From NCBI RefSeq assembly GCF_024171405.1, contig NZ_JALJZT010000003.1, forward strand, positions 58,501-122,500: DNA of 64,000 nucleotides. Reading direction: 5' to 3'. This DNA is from Qipengyuania citrea (lineage in GTDB: Bacteria; Pseudomonadota; Alphaproteobacteria; Sphingomonadales; Sphingomonadaceae). Below are positions 9,880 through 18,085 of the stretch, piece after piece (position 1 is the stretch's first letter; the number at the start of each line of letters is the position of its first letter). The notes beneath the pieces are model-generated. The model worked only from the letters and a program-made list of their open reading frames with translations. It did not search any database and was not told where the DNA came from. The translations under genes and the position numbers were made by a program.

Positions 9880-10981
9880 TATGCGTCGCCGACCAGTCCT
9901 CGTGCGCGGCCCAGGTCCCGGCCGATCCGCGCACGGTGCAGCCCTTGTCGCCCGCGTCGATCCGGCCCACGGCGAGCACGGTCTCGCCCGCATCTTCCAA
10001 CCGGCTGCGGACCACTTCGGCATGCGCCGGCTCGACCGCGAGCACCATGCCGACGCCGCAATTGAAAGTCCGCGCCATTTCGGCGGGTTCGATATTGCCC
10101 TGCGCTTGCAGGAACGCCATCAATCCGGGCTGTTCCCAGCCATCGGCATCGACCTCGGCATGCGCGCCCTCGGGCAGCACGCGCGGGATATTCTCGAGCA
10201 GGCCGCCGCCGGTGATATGCGCCAATGCGTCCACCAGCCCGTCGCGGACCAGCGGCAGCAGGCTCTTCACATAGATTCGCGTCGGCTCGATCAGCGCGTC
10301 GATCAGCAGGCGGTCGCGGTCGAACAGCGCCGGACGGTCGAGCTTCCAGCCCTTGTCGGCAGCCAGTCGGCGCACGAGCGAATAGCCGTTCGAATGGACA
10401 CCCGAACTGGCGAGGCCGAGCAGTATATGCCCCGGCGCGACGCGTTCGCCGGTCAATTGTTCGCCGCGTTCGACCGCGCCGACGCAGAAACCCGCGAGAT
10501 CGTAATCGCCCGCGGCATACATGCCCGGCATTTCGGCGGTTTCGCCGCCGATCAGCGCGCAGCCGGCCTGTTTGCAGCCCTCGGCAATGCCCGCGATCAC
10601 GCGCTCGGCGACGCCGTTCTCCAGCTTGCCGGTGGCGAAATAATCGAGGAAAAACAGCGGTTCGGCGCCCTGGACGATCAGGTCGTTCACACACATGGCG
10701 ACCAGATCCACGCCCACCGTGTCATGGCGGTCGCTGTCGATCGCCAGCTTGAGCTTGGTGCCCACGCCATCGTTGCCCGCGACCAGCAGCGGGTCCTTGT
10801 AGCCAGCCGCCTTGGGGTCGAAAAACCCGCCGAAGCCGCCGATTTCGCCATCGGCCCCCGGGCGCAGCGTCGCCTTCACCAGCGGGCCGATCGCCTTGAC
10901 GAGCGCATTGCCCGCTTCGATCGAAACACCCGCCTGTTCGTAGGTGTAGGAAGGCCTGTTGCTGCGCGGTTCGTCACTCAT
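9872..10981 (-). CDS. purM: Phosphoribosylformylglycinamidine cyclo-ligase
   Basis: The 369-residue enzyme makes AIR from FGAM with ATP in purine synthesis. Typical segments are [46 protein letters not shown] and [16 protein letters not shown]. The ATG at 10981 ([25 protein letters not shown]) gives the family's usual N-terminus, with an AGGCGGGT-type ribosome site upstream. It is divergent from the DUF2066-like gene with a 69-base shared promoter region, and purN overlaps its 3' end. Confidence 0.96.
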   Translation of the reverse strand: MSDEPRSNRPSYTYEQAGVSIEAGNALVKAIGPLVKATLRPGADGEIGGFGGFFDPKAAGYKDPLLVAGNDGVGTKLKLAIDSDRHDTVGVDLVAMCVNDLIVQGAEPLFFLDYFATGKLENGVAERVIAGIAEGCKQAGCALIGGETAEMPGMYAAGDYDLAGFCVGAVERGEQLTGERVAPGHILLGLASSGVHSNGYSLVRRLAADKGWKLDRPALFDRDRLLIDALIEPTRIYVKSLLPLVRDGLVDALAHITGGGLLENIPRVLPEGAHAEVDADGWEQPGLMAFLQAQGNIEPAEMARTFNCGVGMVLAVEPAHAEVVRSRLEDAGETVLAVGRIDAGDKGCTVRGSAGTWAAHEDWSATHNA

Positions 10982-11050
10982 CCCACCCGCCTTACGCATT
11001 CGCGCTTGGATTTCCATAATCCTTTCGGCAAAAGGCGCCCTGTTTTCCCC

Positions 11051-12325
11051 ATGAGCCAAACCATCCCCCTCCAACCCGCCCTGCGCCGCTCTGCCATCCT
11101 GGTGCTGGTCGTGGCCGCGCTATGCGTGCTGGGTGTGGCAGTGTGGGCGCAGGTCGGCGGCGAACGCGGGATCGCCCCGGTCGCCTCGAGCAGCGACATC
11201 CAGGTCTCGGGGATCGAGGTCGATGTCCGCGCCGACAGCGGCTCGGACGCCCGCGCGCAGGCCTGGGAAGAGGCGCAGCGCAAAGCGTGGGAGCGACTCG
11301 ACGGGCCGCAATTGAGCGATTCGCAGATCGCGGGCCTCGTGTCCGCCATCGTCATCGAGCGCGAACAGCTGGGGCCGAAACGCTATATCGCCACGCTGGG
11401 CGTGGTGTTCGACCGCCAGCGCGCCTCGCGCTATCTCGGTTCCGAAGGCGAAGCGCGGCGCTCGGCGCCCATGCTGCTGCTGCCGGTGACGGTCTCTGCG
11501 GGCACGCAGATGGTCTATGAACGGCGCAACCCGTGGCAGCGCGCCTGGGCCGAATATCAGGCAGGGCAGAGCCGGATCGACTATGTCCGCCCGGCGGGTG
11601 CAGGCGGCGATTCGCTGCTGCTGACCTATGGCCAGACCGGCCGCCGCAGCCGCACTTGGTGGCGCAATGCGCTCGACCAGTTCGGCGCGGCCGATGTCCT
11701 CGTGCCAATCGCGAACCTGCGCTACACCTATCCCGGCGGTCCGGTCGAAGGCACCTTCACCGCCCGGTTCGGCCCCGACAATCAATATCTCGACGGGTTC
11801 GACATGACCGCCGCTTCGCCGGCCGAACTGCCCGCCATGCTCGAACGCGCAGTAGTGCGTTTCGACCGCATTTTCGAACTGGCGCTGGCCGATGGCAAGC
11901 TGCGGCCCGATCCCACGCTCGATATCGGCACGCCCGAACTCGACCCCGCGCTCCAGCGCCTGCTCGAACTGGGCCGGGCGATGCGCGCGCGCGACCAGGC
12001 CGCCGCTGCCGCCGCCTCGCAGCCGACCACCGAAAGCGGCGATGCGATCACCGCCGCCCCGATCCAGACGCCGCCGCCCGAAGGTTCGGTCGCGCTCTAC
12101 ACCGTGCAGGTGGCCACTCCCGATGCCGGCGCCTTCGACGGCGCGGTGTCCGCCGTACGCGGCACGCCGGGGGTCCGCAGCACGGGCGTTCGCAGCACGG
12201 CGATCGGCGGGACTTCGGTGATGACGGTGAGCTATGCCGGTTCGATTACGCAGTTGGCCGAAGCGCTGCGCGCGCGCGGCTTTACCGTTCGCCAGGGCAG
12301 CAACGCGCTCGCCATCAGCCGCTGA
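11051..12325 (+). CDS. DUF2066-like envelope protein next to hdaA
   Basis: The 424-residue protein has an N-terminal TM/signal anchor (residues 13-33, [19 protein letters not shown]). A domain of about 260 residues resembles the DUF2066 family ([33 protein letters not shown]). The tail has an Ala/Pro-rich linker and a ferredoxin-like beta-alpha-beta module ([20 protein letters not shown]...). Function is unknown. DUF2066 genes sit between purM and hda in gammaproteobacteria, so the neighbourhood itself is part of the evidence. The ATG at 11051 begins MSQTIPLQ. Confidence 0.6.
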   Translation: MSQTIPLQPALRRSAILVLVVAALCVLGVAVWAQVGGERGIAPVASSSDIQVSGIEVDVRADSGSDARAQAWEEAQRKAWERLDGPQLSDSQIAGLVSAIVIEREQLGPKRYIATLGVVFDRQRASRYLGSEGEARRSAPMLLLPVTVSAGTQMVYERRNPWQRAWAEYQAGQSRIDYVRPAGAGGDSLLLTYGQTGRRSRTWWRNALDQFGAADVLVPIANLRYTYPGGPVEGTFTARFGPDNQYLDGFDMTAASPAELPAMLERAVVRFDRIFELALADGKLRPDPTLDIGTPELDPALQRLLELGRAMRARDQAAAAAASQPTTESGDAITAAPIQTPPPEGSVALYTVQVATPDAGAFDGAVSAVRGTPGVRSTGVRSTAIGGTSVMTVSYAGSITQLAEALRARGFTVRQGSNALAISR

Positions 12326-12335
12326 GCCGCGCGCG

Positions 12336-12950
12336 GTGACGTCGCAGATCGCTCTCCCGTTGATTCCCGCCGGTGCGGGCGAGCCGCCCTCGATCGTGGT
12401 CGGATCGGGCAACCGTGCGGTTGCCGAAGCGCTAGGCACGCCCGCCAACTGGCCGTTTCGCACCGCGATCCTCCATGGGCCACCGCGGTCGGGCAAATCG
12501 CTCTTCGCGCGCTGGTTCGCGGCGCGTCATTCCGCGGGCGTGATCGACGGCGTCCAGACGCTCGCCGAGACCGAGATATTCCACCGCTGGAACCGCGCGC
12601 AGGAAGACAGCTTGCCGCTATTGCTGGTGGTCGATGGCGAGAACTGGGAGATCGCGCTGCCCGACCTGCGCAGCCGCATGGGCGCAGCGCTACAGCTCGA
12701 AATCGGCCCGCCCGACGACGATATGGCGCGCGACCTGATGCTCTCGCATGCCGCGCAAAGGGGCCTCGCGCTGGGTGAGGGCGCACCCGCCTATCTGGTC
12801 CCGCGAATGGAGCGCAGCTACGCGGCGATAGAGAAAATCGTCGCCGAAATCGACCGGCTGAGCCTTGAACGGCAGGTTCCGGCAACCCTATCTGTATGGC
12901 GTGACGCGTTGGAGGCGGTGCAGGGTCCGGACCAGGGCCGCTTGCTTTAA
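12336..12950 (+). CDS. hdaA: HdaA, DnaA-related regulator of replication initiation
   Basis: The 204-residue protein has a DnaA-like AAA+ core with Walker A GPPRSGKS (about residues 48-55) and a degenerate Walker B region LLLVVDGENWE. It lacks the DNA-binding domain IV of DnaA. In alphaproteobacteria HdaA, together with the sliding clamp, promotes ATP hydrolysis by DnaA after initiation. The N-terminal QIALPLIP is similar to clamp-binding motifs of Hda proteins. The start is GTG at 12336, 10 bases after the previous stop. Confidence 0.82.
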   Translation: MTSQIALPLIPAGAGEPPSIVVGSGNRAVAEALGTPANWPFRTAILHGPPRSGKSLFARWFAARHSAGVIDGVQTLAETEIFHRWNRAQEDSLPLLLVVDGENWEIALPDLRSRMGAALQLEIGPPDDDMARDLMLSHAAQRGLALGEGAPAYLVPRMERSYAAIEKIVAEIDRLSLERQVPATLSVWRDALEAVQGPDQGRLL

Positions 12951-12977
12951 TCGCCACCCGGTGGGAGAATAGTGTCC

Positions 12978-13667
12978 ATGTTCGAACGGCTTGTCGCCTA
13001 TCTCGACAGCGTGAAGGCACGCGATCCTGCCCCCCGCAGTCGGTGGGAAGTGCTCACCTATCCCGGTGTCTGGGCGGTATTCTACCACCGCGTCGCGCAT
13101 TGGCTGTTCGAAGCCGAGCTGTTTTTCCTCGCCCGGCTGGTCAATCACTGGAGCCGGATGGTTACCGCGATTGACATCCACCCGGGCGCGACCATCGGCA
13201 AGCATCTGTTTATCGACCATGGTTTCTCGGTGATCGGCGAAACCGCCGAAATCGGCGACAATGTCACCATCTATCAGTGCGTCACGCTGGGCGGGACCAA
13301 TCCGACCAATGGCAAGGGCGGCAAGCGCCATCCGACCATTTCGGACGAGGTGATCATCGGCTCCGGCGCGCAGGTGATCGGTCCGATCACGGTGGGCCGC
13401 CGCGCGCGGATCGGCGCCAATGCGGTGGTCACCGACGAAGTGCCCGAAGGCGCGACCATGATCGGCCTCAAGGCGCGCAGCACGCTGGTGCCGGCAGAGG
13501 AATGGGTGAAGGAATTCATCCCCTATGGCACGCCCTGCGACGATCCGTGCGAGCCGAGCCGCGATTGCATCGAAAAGCTTGAGACCGAGATGAAGTCGCT
13601 GCGCGCCGAAATCGACGCGCTGCGTGCCGAAGTCGAGCCCGCCCGCCGCAGCGGTACCGAGGATTGA
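12978..13667 (+). CDS. cysE: Serine O-acetyltransferase (EpsC/short CysE type)
   Basis: The 229-residue enzyme makes O-acetylserine from serine and acetyl-CoA, the first step of cysteine synthesis. It has the DIHPGATIGKHLFIDHG motif and a left-handed beta-helix of hexapeptide repeats (about residues 60-165). An acidic coiled-coil tail (LETEMKSLRAEIDALRAEVE) ends the protein. It is the short SAT form without the long helical N-terminal domain of E. coli CysE. An alternative GTG at 12972 adds two residues and is nearer the GGAG at 12963-12966. The stop overlaps the start of the next gene. Confidence 0.92.
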   Translation: MFERLVAYLDSVKARDPAPRSRWEVLTYPGVWAVFYHRVAHWLFEAELFFLARLVNHWSRMVTAIDIHPGATIGKHLFIDHGFSVIGETAEIGDNVTIYQCVTLGGTNPTNGKGGKRHPTISDEVIIGSGAQVIGPITVGRRARIGANAVVTDEVPEGATMIGLKARSTLVPAEEWVKEFIPYGTPCDDPCEPSRDCIEKLETEMKSLRAEIDALRAEVEPARRSGTED

Positions 13668-14017
13668 TGAACTTCCTTGGCGACACGGTGGTCGCGTTTC
13701 CCGGGCGGAAGCCTCAGCAGATCGGCTTTACCCGCGAGGAACTGACCCGCATACTCGACCTTTACGGGCGCATGGTCGCAGCCGGGCAATGGCGCGATTA
13801 CGCGATGGATTTCACGCGCGACGTGGCGGTTTTCGCCGCTTTCCGCCGCGCCGCCGAACGCCCGCAGGCGCGGATCGAGAAACGGCCCGCTCTGCGTAAC
13901 AAGCAGGGCATGTGGACGCTGGTCGGCGAACACGGCCAGGTGCTCAAGCGCGGCCACGAACTGCCGGGCGTGATCGCGCCGATGGAGCGGCGCTTGCTCA
14001 AGGCGATCGACAGCTAG
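13667..14017 (+). CDS. DUF2794 family protein
   Basis: The 116-residue cytosolic protein matches DUF2794, a family of alphaproteobacteria with no known function. Conserved parts are IGFTREELTRILDLYGRMVAAGQWRDYAMDF and the C-terminal LVGEHGQVLKRGHEL. The ATG at 13667 shares its A with the cysE TGA, so the two are translationally coupled. Confidence 0.85.
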   Translation: MNFLGDTVVAFPGRKPQQIGFTREELTRILDLYGRMVAAGQWRDYAMDFTRDVAVFAAFRRAAERPQARIEKRPALRNKQGMWTLVGEHGQVLKRGHELPGVIAPMERRLLKAIDS

Positions 14018-14032
14018 AACCTAGCCGATACG

Positions 14033-14068
14033 AAAAAGGGCCCGCGCCGCAGCGCGAGCCCCCTTTTG
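14033..14068. terminator. Bidirectional rho-independent terminator
   Basis: A GC-rich stem (AAAAAGGGCCCGCGC against GCGCGAGCCCCCTTTT) lies in the 69 bases between two convergent genes. A-run on one side and T-run on the other would let it stop transcripts from both DUF2794 and the SDR gene. Confidence 0.75.
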
Positions 14069-14086
14069 CGTAACCAGTGCTGCGGA

Positions 14087-15016
14087 TCAGCCGCGCGCGC
14101 TGCCCGGGCCGGTGCCGGTAACCTTCTGCATCGCGGTCAGGATCGCGCCCGACTGCTCGCTGCCCGACTGCGGGGCCTTGAGGTTCGAGAATTCGCTAAT
14201 CTTGTCCCAATTGGCGGCGAAGCCTTCGACCGTGCGCTCTTCATCCTTCAGCCAGACCGCATCGTTCATCACGGTCCAGGCGCTATGGAAGCCGCCCGCA
14301 CCCGCGCCGACGATGGCGTTGGTCGGCGCATCTTCGCTGACGAGGAACAGCGCGGCCGGGACCACATTGACCGGGTCGAACAGCTTGAAGGCTTCTTCGG
14401 GGAAGAGGTCTTCGGTCATCCGCGTGCCCGCCACCGGCGAGATCGTGTTGACCTTGATGTTGTACTTCGCGCCTTCGAGCTGGAGCGTCTTGGTCAGGCC
14501 AGCAAGGCCGAGCTTGGCCGCGCCGTAATTGGCCTGGCCGAAATTGCCGAACAGGCCGGTCGAGCTGGCGGTCATCAGGATGCGGCCATAGGCCTGCTCG
14601 CGCATGGTTTCCCACACGGCCTTGCTGACATTGGCCGAGCCGTTGAGGTGGACGTCGACGACGAATTCGAAATCGTCCATCGTCATCTTGGCGAAGGTCT
14701 TGTCGCGCAGCACGCCGGCATTGTTGATGACGACATGCACGCCGCCCCACTTCTGCTTGGCGTCGGCTACCATCTTTTCCATCTGCTCGAATTCGGTGAC
14801 CGAACCGCCGTTCGACATGGCTTCGCCGCCGGCCTTTTCGATTTCCTCGACCACCTGCAGCGCCATGTCCGAATGGCCGGTGCCGTCGCGCGATCCGCCG
14901 AGATCGTTGACCACGACCTTGGCCCCGCGGCGGCCGAGTTCGAGCGCGTATTCACGGCCCAGACCGCCGCCTGCGCCGGTTACGATGGCTACCTTGTCCT
15001 TGAAATCGATGCTCAT
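14087..15016 (-). CDS. SDR-family 3-hydroxyacyl-CoA dehydrogenase-like protein
   Basis: The 309-residue protein is a classical/extended SDR with NAD-binding TGAGGGLG (residues 14-21), NNAG and the active-site S/YxxxK ([19 protein letters not shown]). The motif [14 protein letters not shown] and the overall length match the dehydrogenase unit of peroxisomal multifunctional enzyme 2 type proteins. A role in acyl-CoA beta-oxidation is therefore likely but inferred. An AGGAG lies 8 bases before the ATG. A TTTACGTAAA palindrome lies 22 bases upstream of the start. Confidence 0.82.
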   Translation of the reverse strand: MSIDFKDKVAIVTGAGGGLGREYALELGRRGAKVVVNDLGGSRDGTGHSDMALQVVEEIEKAGGEAMSNGGSVTEFEQMEKMVADAKQKWGGVHVVINNAGVLRDKTFAKMTMDDFEFVVDVHLNGSANVSKAVWETMREQAYGRILMTASSTGLFGNFGQANYGAAKLGLAGLTKTLQLEGAKYNIKVNTISPVAGTRMTEDLFPEEAFKLFDPVNVVPAALFLVSEDAPTNAIVGAGAGGFHSAWTVMNDAVWLKDEERTVEGFAANWDKISEFSNLKAPQSGSEQSGAILTAMQKVTGTGPGSARG

Positions 15017-15031
15017 CGAGCTGCTCCTGCT

Positions 15032-15047
15032 TTGTCGTTTACGTAAA
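15032..15047. promoter_or_regulatory. TTTACGTAAA palindrome upstream of SDR gene
   Basis: The 10-base perfect palindrome TTTACGTAAA (15038-15047) is preceded by TTGTCG. Together they make a near-duplicate of the ACGT-centred site (TTGTCGTTTACGTAAA). Sites of this form are described for regulators of acyl-CoA and branched-chain amino-acid catabolism in proteobacteria. Its place upstream of a beta-oxidation-type SDR fits an operator role. Confidence 0.45.
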
Positions 15048-15132
15048 GGTTAATTGGGCGCGTGGGTGGCATGTTCGCTTCGCACTTGCAACACTGGGTA
15101 TGGCGGGCCGCCGTTCCGTAGCGGCGGGACGC

Positions 15133-15804
15133 TCAGCCCAGCCTGGCCAGCGCCGGAACCAGTTCCGCCAGCGACTCGATCTCCGCATCGGCACCCAGCT
15201 CGCCGCGCGGTTTGTCGCAATACCCATAGCGCGCGCCGATCACGGGTACGCGGGCCGCGCGCGCCGCGGCGACGTCATACGAGCTATCGCCCACAAAGGC
15301 GAGGCTGCCGCCGCCGCCGCGGCGCTGCGCTTCGAAGATCGGGTCCGGCGCGGGCTTGGCCTTGCCCTTGCCCATGGTATCGCCGCCGATGATCGCGGCG
15401 AAATGATCGGCGAGGTCGAGCGTGGTCAGGATCTGCCGCGCGAAGCTTTCGAACTTGTTGGTTACCACCACCATCGCGATGTCCCGTTCGCGCAGCAGGG
15501 CGAGCGTTTCACGGGCATGCGGATAGGGCTGCGTGTGGACCGCGTTATTGTCGGAATAATAGGCCAGCATGGCCTTGTAGAGCCTGCGGAATTCATCCTC
15601 GGGCAGGCCGCCCTGTTCGTCTACCGCGCGCTGCAGCATGATCTTCGCGCCGCCGCCGATCAGGTCGCTGGCGTGGTCCGCCGGAACCGGGGCGAAGCCG
15701 CCGAGGTCCAGCGCGTGATTGACCGCCGCGCCAAGGTCGCGGTGGGTTTCGAGCAAGGTTCCGTCGAGATCGAAACCGATGATGGCGAAGGGCAAGTCGG
15801 TCAT
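15133..15804 (-). CDS. gph: Phosphoglycolate phosphatase (HAD family)
   Basis: The 223-residue HAD hydrolase has motif I GFDLDGTLLET (residues 9-19), motif II VVVTNK, a Lys in KAKPAPDP and motif IV FVGDSSYD. Gph removes phosphate from 2-phosphoglycolate, a by-product of DNA repair. The ATG at 15804 gives MTDLPFAIIGFDLDGT. It is divergent from glmU with 61 bases between the starts. Confidence 0.88.
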   Translation of the reverse strand: MTDLPFAIIGFDLDGTLLETHRDLGAAVNHALDLGGFAPVPADHASDLIGGGAKIMLQRAVDEQGGLPEDEFRRLYKAMLAYYSDNNAVHTQPYPHARETLALLRERDIAMVVVTNKFESFARQILTTLDLADHFAAIIGGDTMGKGKAKPAPDPIFEAQRRGGGGSLAFVGDSSYDVAAARAARVPVIGARYGYCDKPRGELGADAEIESLAELVPALARLG

Positions 15805-15865
15805 GGCAGCGGCGGTGGCGGAAGGTTCTTCAAACTGCAAGCGATTGGTGGCAAGGCTCGGCGCC

Positions 15866-17224
15866 ATGAACACTTCCCGCGAATTCGCCGCCGTCATCCT
15901 TGCTGCAGGCAAGGGAACCCGCATGAAAAGCGACCTGCATAAGGTCCTGCATCCGATCGCCGGGCGGCCGATGCTGCTCCACCTGCTCGACAGCTTTGCC
16001 CAGCTCCATCTCAAGCGCACGGTCGTGGTGGTAGGCGACAAGCGCGAGCAACTCGACGCTGCGCTGGAAGGGCGCGACGTTGCCACCGCATTGCAGGAGC
16101 CGCAGCTCGGTACTGCCCACGCCGCGCTGCAGGCGCGTGAAGCGCTCGAAGGCTTTTCCGGCCATATCCTCGTGTGCTTCGGCGATTGCCCCATGGTTCG
16201 CGGCGAGACGGTACAGCGGCTGATCGCGGCGCTCGACGATGGTGCGAAGGTTGCGGTGCTGGGCTTCCGTCCGGCCGATCCGCTCGCCTATGGCCGCATC
16301 ATCGCCAATGCCGATGGGACGGTTTCCAGAATGGTCGAATTCAAGGATGCGAGTGCGGACGAACGCGCCTGCGACCTGTGCAACTCGGGTCTGATCGTGG
16401 CGCATTCGGACGATATGTGGCCGCTGCTCGACGCGGTCGGCAATGACAATTCGCAAGGCGAATATTACCTCCCCGATGTCGCCACCGGCGCGATTGCGCG
16501 CGGCGATACGGTCAAGGTGGTGGAGACCGATGCGGGCGAGGTCGCCGGGATCAACAGCCGCGCCGAACTCGCCCGCGCCGAGGCACAATGGCAGGAGCTG
16601 AAACGCGAGGAAGCGATGACCGACGGCGTCACGCTGACAGCCCCCGAAACGGTGTTCTTCAGCTGGGACACCGCGCTCGCGCCCGATGTGACGGTGGAGC
16701 CGCATGTCGTGTTCGGCCCTGGTGTCACCGTCGCAGGCGGCGCGCGGATCCGCGCCTTCAGCCATCTCGAGGGCGCGCGCGTGGGCGAGGGGTGCTCGGT
16801 CGGTCCCTATGCCCGCCTGCGCCCCGGCGCGGTGATGGAAAAGGACAGCTTCGTCGGCAATTTCGTCGAGATGAAGCAGGCCACGCTGGGCGAGGGGGCC
16901 AAGGCCAGCCACCTGACCTATCTCGGCGACGCCGAGGTCGGCGCGGGGGCCAATATCGGGGCAGGGACGATCACCTGCAATTACGATGGCTATTTCAAGC
17001 ACAGGACGGTGATCGGCGACCGCGCCTTTATCGGATCGAACAGCGCGCTGATCGCGCCCGTGCGGATCGGGGCGGATGCGATCGTGGCGGCGGGCAGCGC
17101 GGTCAGCCGCGATGTCGGCGACGGCGATCTGCGCATGGTGCGCGGCGAGCAGGTGGTCAAACCCGGCTGGGCGGACCGCTTCCACGACGCGATGAAAAAG
17201 AAGAAGGCGGCGGCGAAGAAGTGA
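15866..17224 (+). CDS. glmU: Bifunctional GlcNAc-1-P uridyltransferase/glucosamine-1-P acetyltransferase
   Basis: The 452-residue enzyme makes UDP-GlcNAc for peptidoglycan and LPS. The N-terminal pyrophosphorylase domain has LAAGKGTRMKS and GRPMLLHLLD; the C-terminal left-handed beta-helix has NFVEMKQA, GAGTITCNYDG and KHRTVIGD. Both domains are full length. A lysine-rich tail (KKKKAAAKK) ends the protein. The next gene's GTG overlaps the stop (GTGA). Confidence 0.95.
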   Translation: MNTSREFAAVILAAGKGTRMKSDLHKVLHPIAGRPMLLHLLDSFAQLHLKRTVVVVGDKREQLDAALEGRDVATALQEPQLGTAHAALQAREALEGFSGHILVCFGDCPMVRGETVQRLIAALDDGAKVAVLGFRPADPLAYGRIIANADGTVSRMVEFKDASADERACDLCNSGLIVAHSDDMWPLLDAVGNDNSQGEYYLPDVATGAIARGDTVKVVETDAGEVAGINSRAELARAEAQWQELKREEAMTDGVTLTAPETVFFSWDTALAPDVTVEPHVVFGPGVTVAGGARIRAFSHLEGARVGEGCSVGPYARLRPGAVMEKDSFVGNFVEMKQATLGEGAKASHLTYLGDAEVGAGANIGAGTITCNYDGYFKHRTVIGDRAFIGSNSALIAPVRIGADAIVAAGSAVSRDVGDGDLRMVRGEQVVKPGWADRFHDAMKKKKAAAKK

Positions 17225-17826
17225 GAGCGCTGCCAGTCTTCACCTTGCTCCTCGCGTCCTGTGGGGGCGGGACCGCGGAAAACGAGGCTGGACCGGCGCG
17301 AGAGCGCGGCAAGCCGGTGGTGGCCCCGGCGGCCGCACTTTCGCCTGCCGCAGAACCTGCTCCCACCAGTCCGCTTGGCAAGACGGTCGGATGCGCGCCC
17401 GACGAAGAGCGGATATTTTCCTGCAAGGTGGCCAGCGGCAAACGGATCGCGATTTGCGGCACGGGCGAGCGAGACGCCGAATACCGCTTCGGCGGAAGCA
17501 CCCCCGAACTCGTCCTGCGCGGCGGTCGCTGGGCGAGCGTGCCCTATTCGGGCGGGGGCGAGGCGCAGGTTGCCTTTGCCAACGGCGCCACGCGCTACAT
17601 CGTCTTCAGCCGCATGGTCCGGACCAATTTCGCCGCCGGAGAACCGAACAATCCCGCGATCAGCGACGGCGCGATAGTGCTCGACGGCGAGAAGGTGATC
17701 GGCCTCCAGCTCTGCGACGATGCAGATACCGTCTCGATCGACTACGATCTGGCCGAAGCCCATTTCCCGCGCTCGGACGAGCTGTTTAGCTGGGAGACCG
17801 ACCGCGCCGACCGCCGAACCCGATAG
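17221..17826 (+). CDS. Putative lipoprotein of unknown function
   Basis: The 201-residue product starts at GTG 17221, overlapping the glmU stop by four bases. It has a short lipoprotein signal with lipobox LLASC at residues 11-15, then a Pro/Ala-rich spacer. A domain follows with paired cysteines (GCAPDEERIFSCKV, AICGTGE, LQLCDDAD), which could be disulfide-bonded in the periplasm. No named family is recognised. Confidence 0.65.
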   Translation: MRALPVFTLLLASCGGGTAENEAGPARERGKPVVAPAAALSPAAEPAPTSPLGKTVGCAPDEERIFSCKVASGKRIAICGTGERDAEYRFGGSTPELVLRGGRWASVPYSGGGEAQVAFANGATRYIVFSRMVRTNFAAGEPNNPAISDGAIVLDGEKVIGLQLCDDADTVSIDYDLAEAHFPRSDELFSWETDRADRRTR

Positions 17827-18085
17827 CTGCTGGCTGTGTGGGCGCGCGCTGGGGCGCAAGGTCCAGCAGCATCACCCCGTGCCCAAGGCCAAGAAGGGGC
17901 GCGAGACCGTACCGCTCCACCCGATCTGCCACCGCGCGATCCACGCCAATTTCACCAATGCGCAGCTGGCACGGATCGGCGCGGACCGCGAGGCATTGCT
18001 CGCCGATGAGGCGCTGGCGCGGTTCGTGGAATGGGTGGCCGACAAGCCGCCCGATTTCCACGCCCCGACGCGCAGGCCGCGCTGA
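17720..18085 (+). CDS. HNH-type zinc-finger nuclease-like protein
   Basis: A short basic protein shows CWLCGRALG, then QQHHPVPKAKKG and LHPICHRAIHANFT, which make a compact Zn-binding HNH-like core with paired Cys and His. The only ATG in frame is at 17720, which overlaps the lipoprotein gene by 107 bases and adds about 37 residues that look like shadow sequence. The true start may be a rare codon near 17800. It ends at 18085, directly abutting the stop of the convergent peptidase. Small HNH proteins of this form are found in many sphingomonads; their role is unknown. Confidence 0.6.
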   Translation: MQIPSRSTTIWPKPISRARTSCLAGRPTAPTAEPDSCWLCGRALGRKVQQHHPVPKAKKGRETVPLHPICHRAIHANFTNAQLARIGADREALLADEALARFVEWVADKPPDFHAPTRRPR

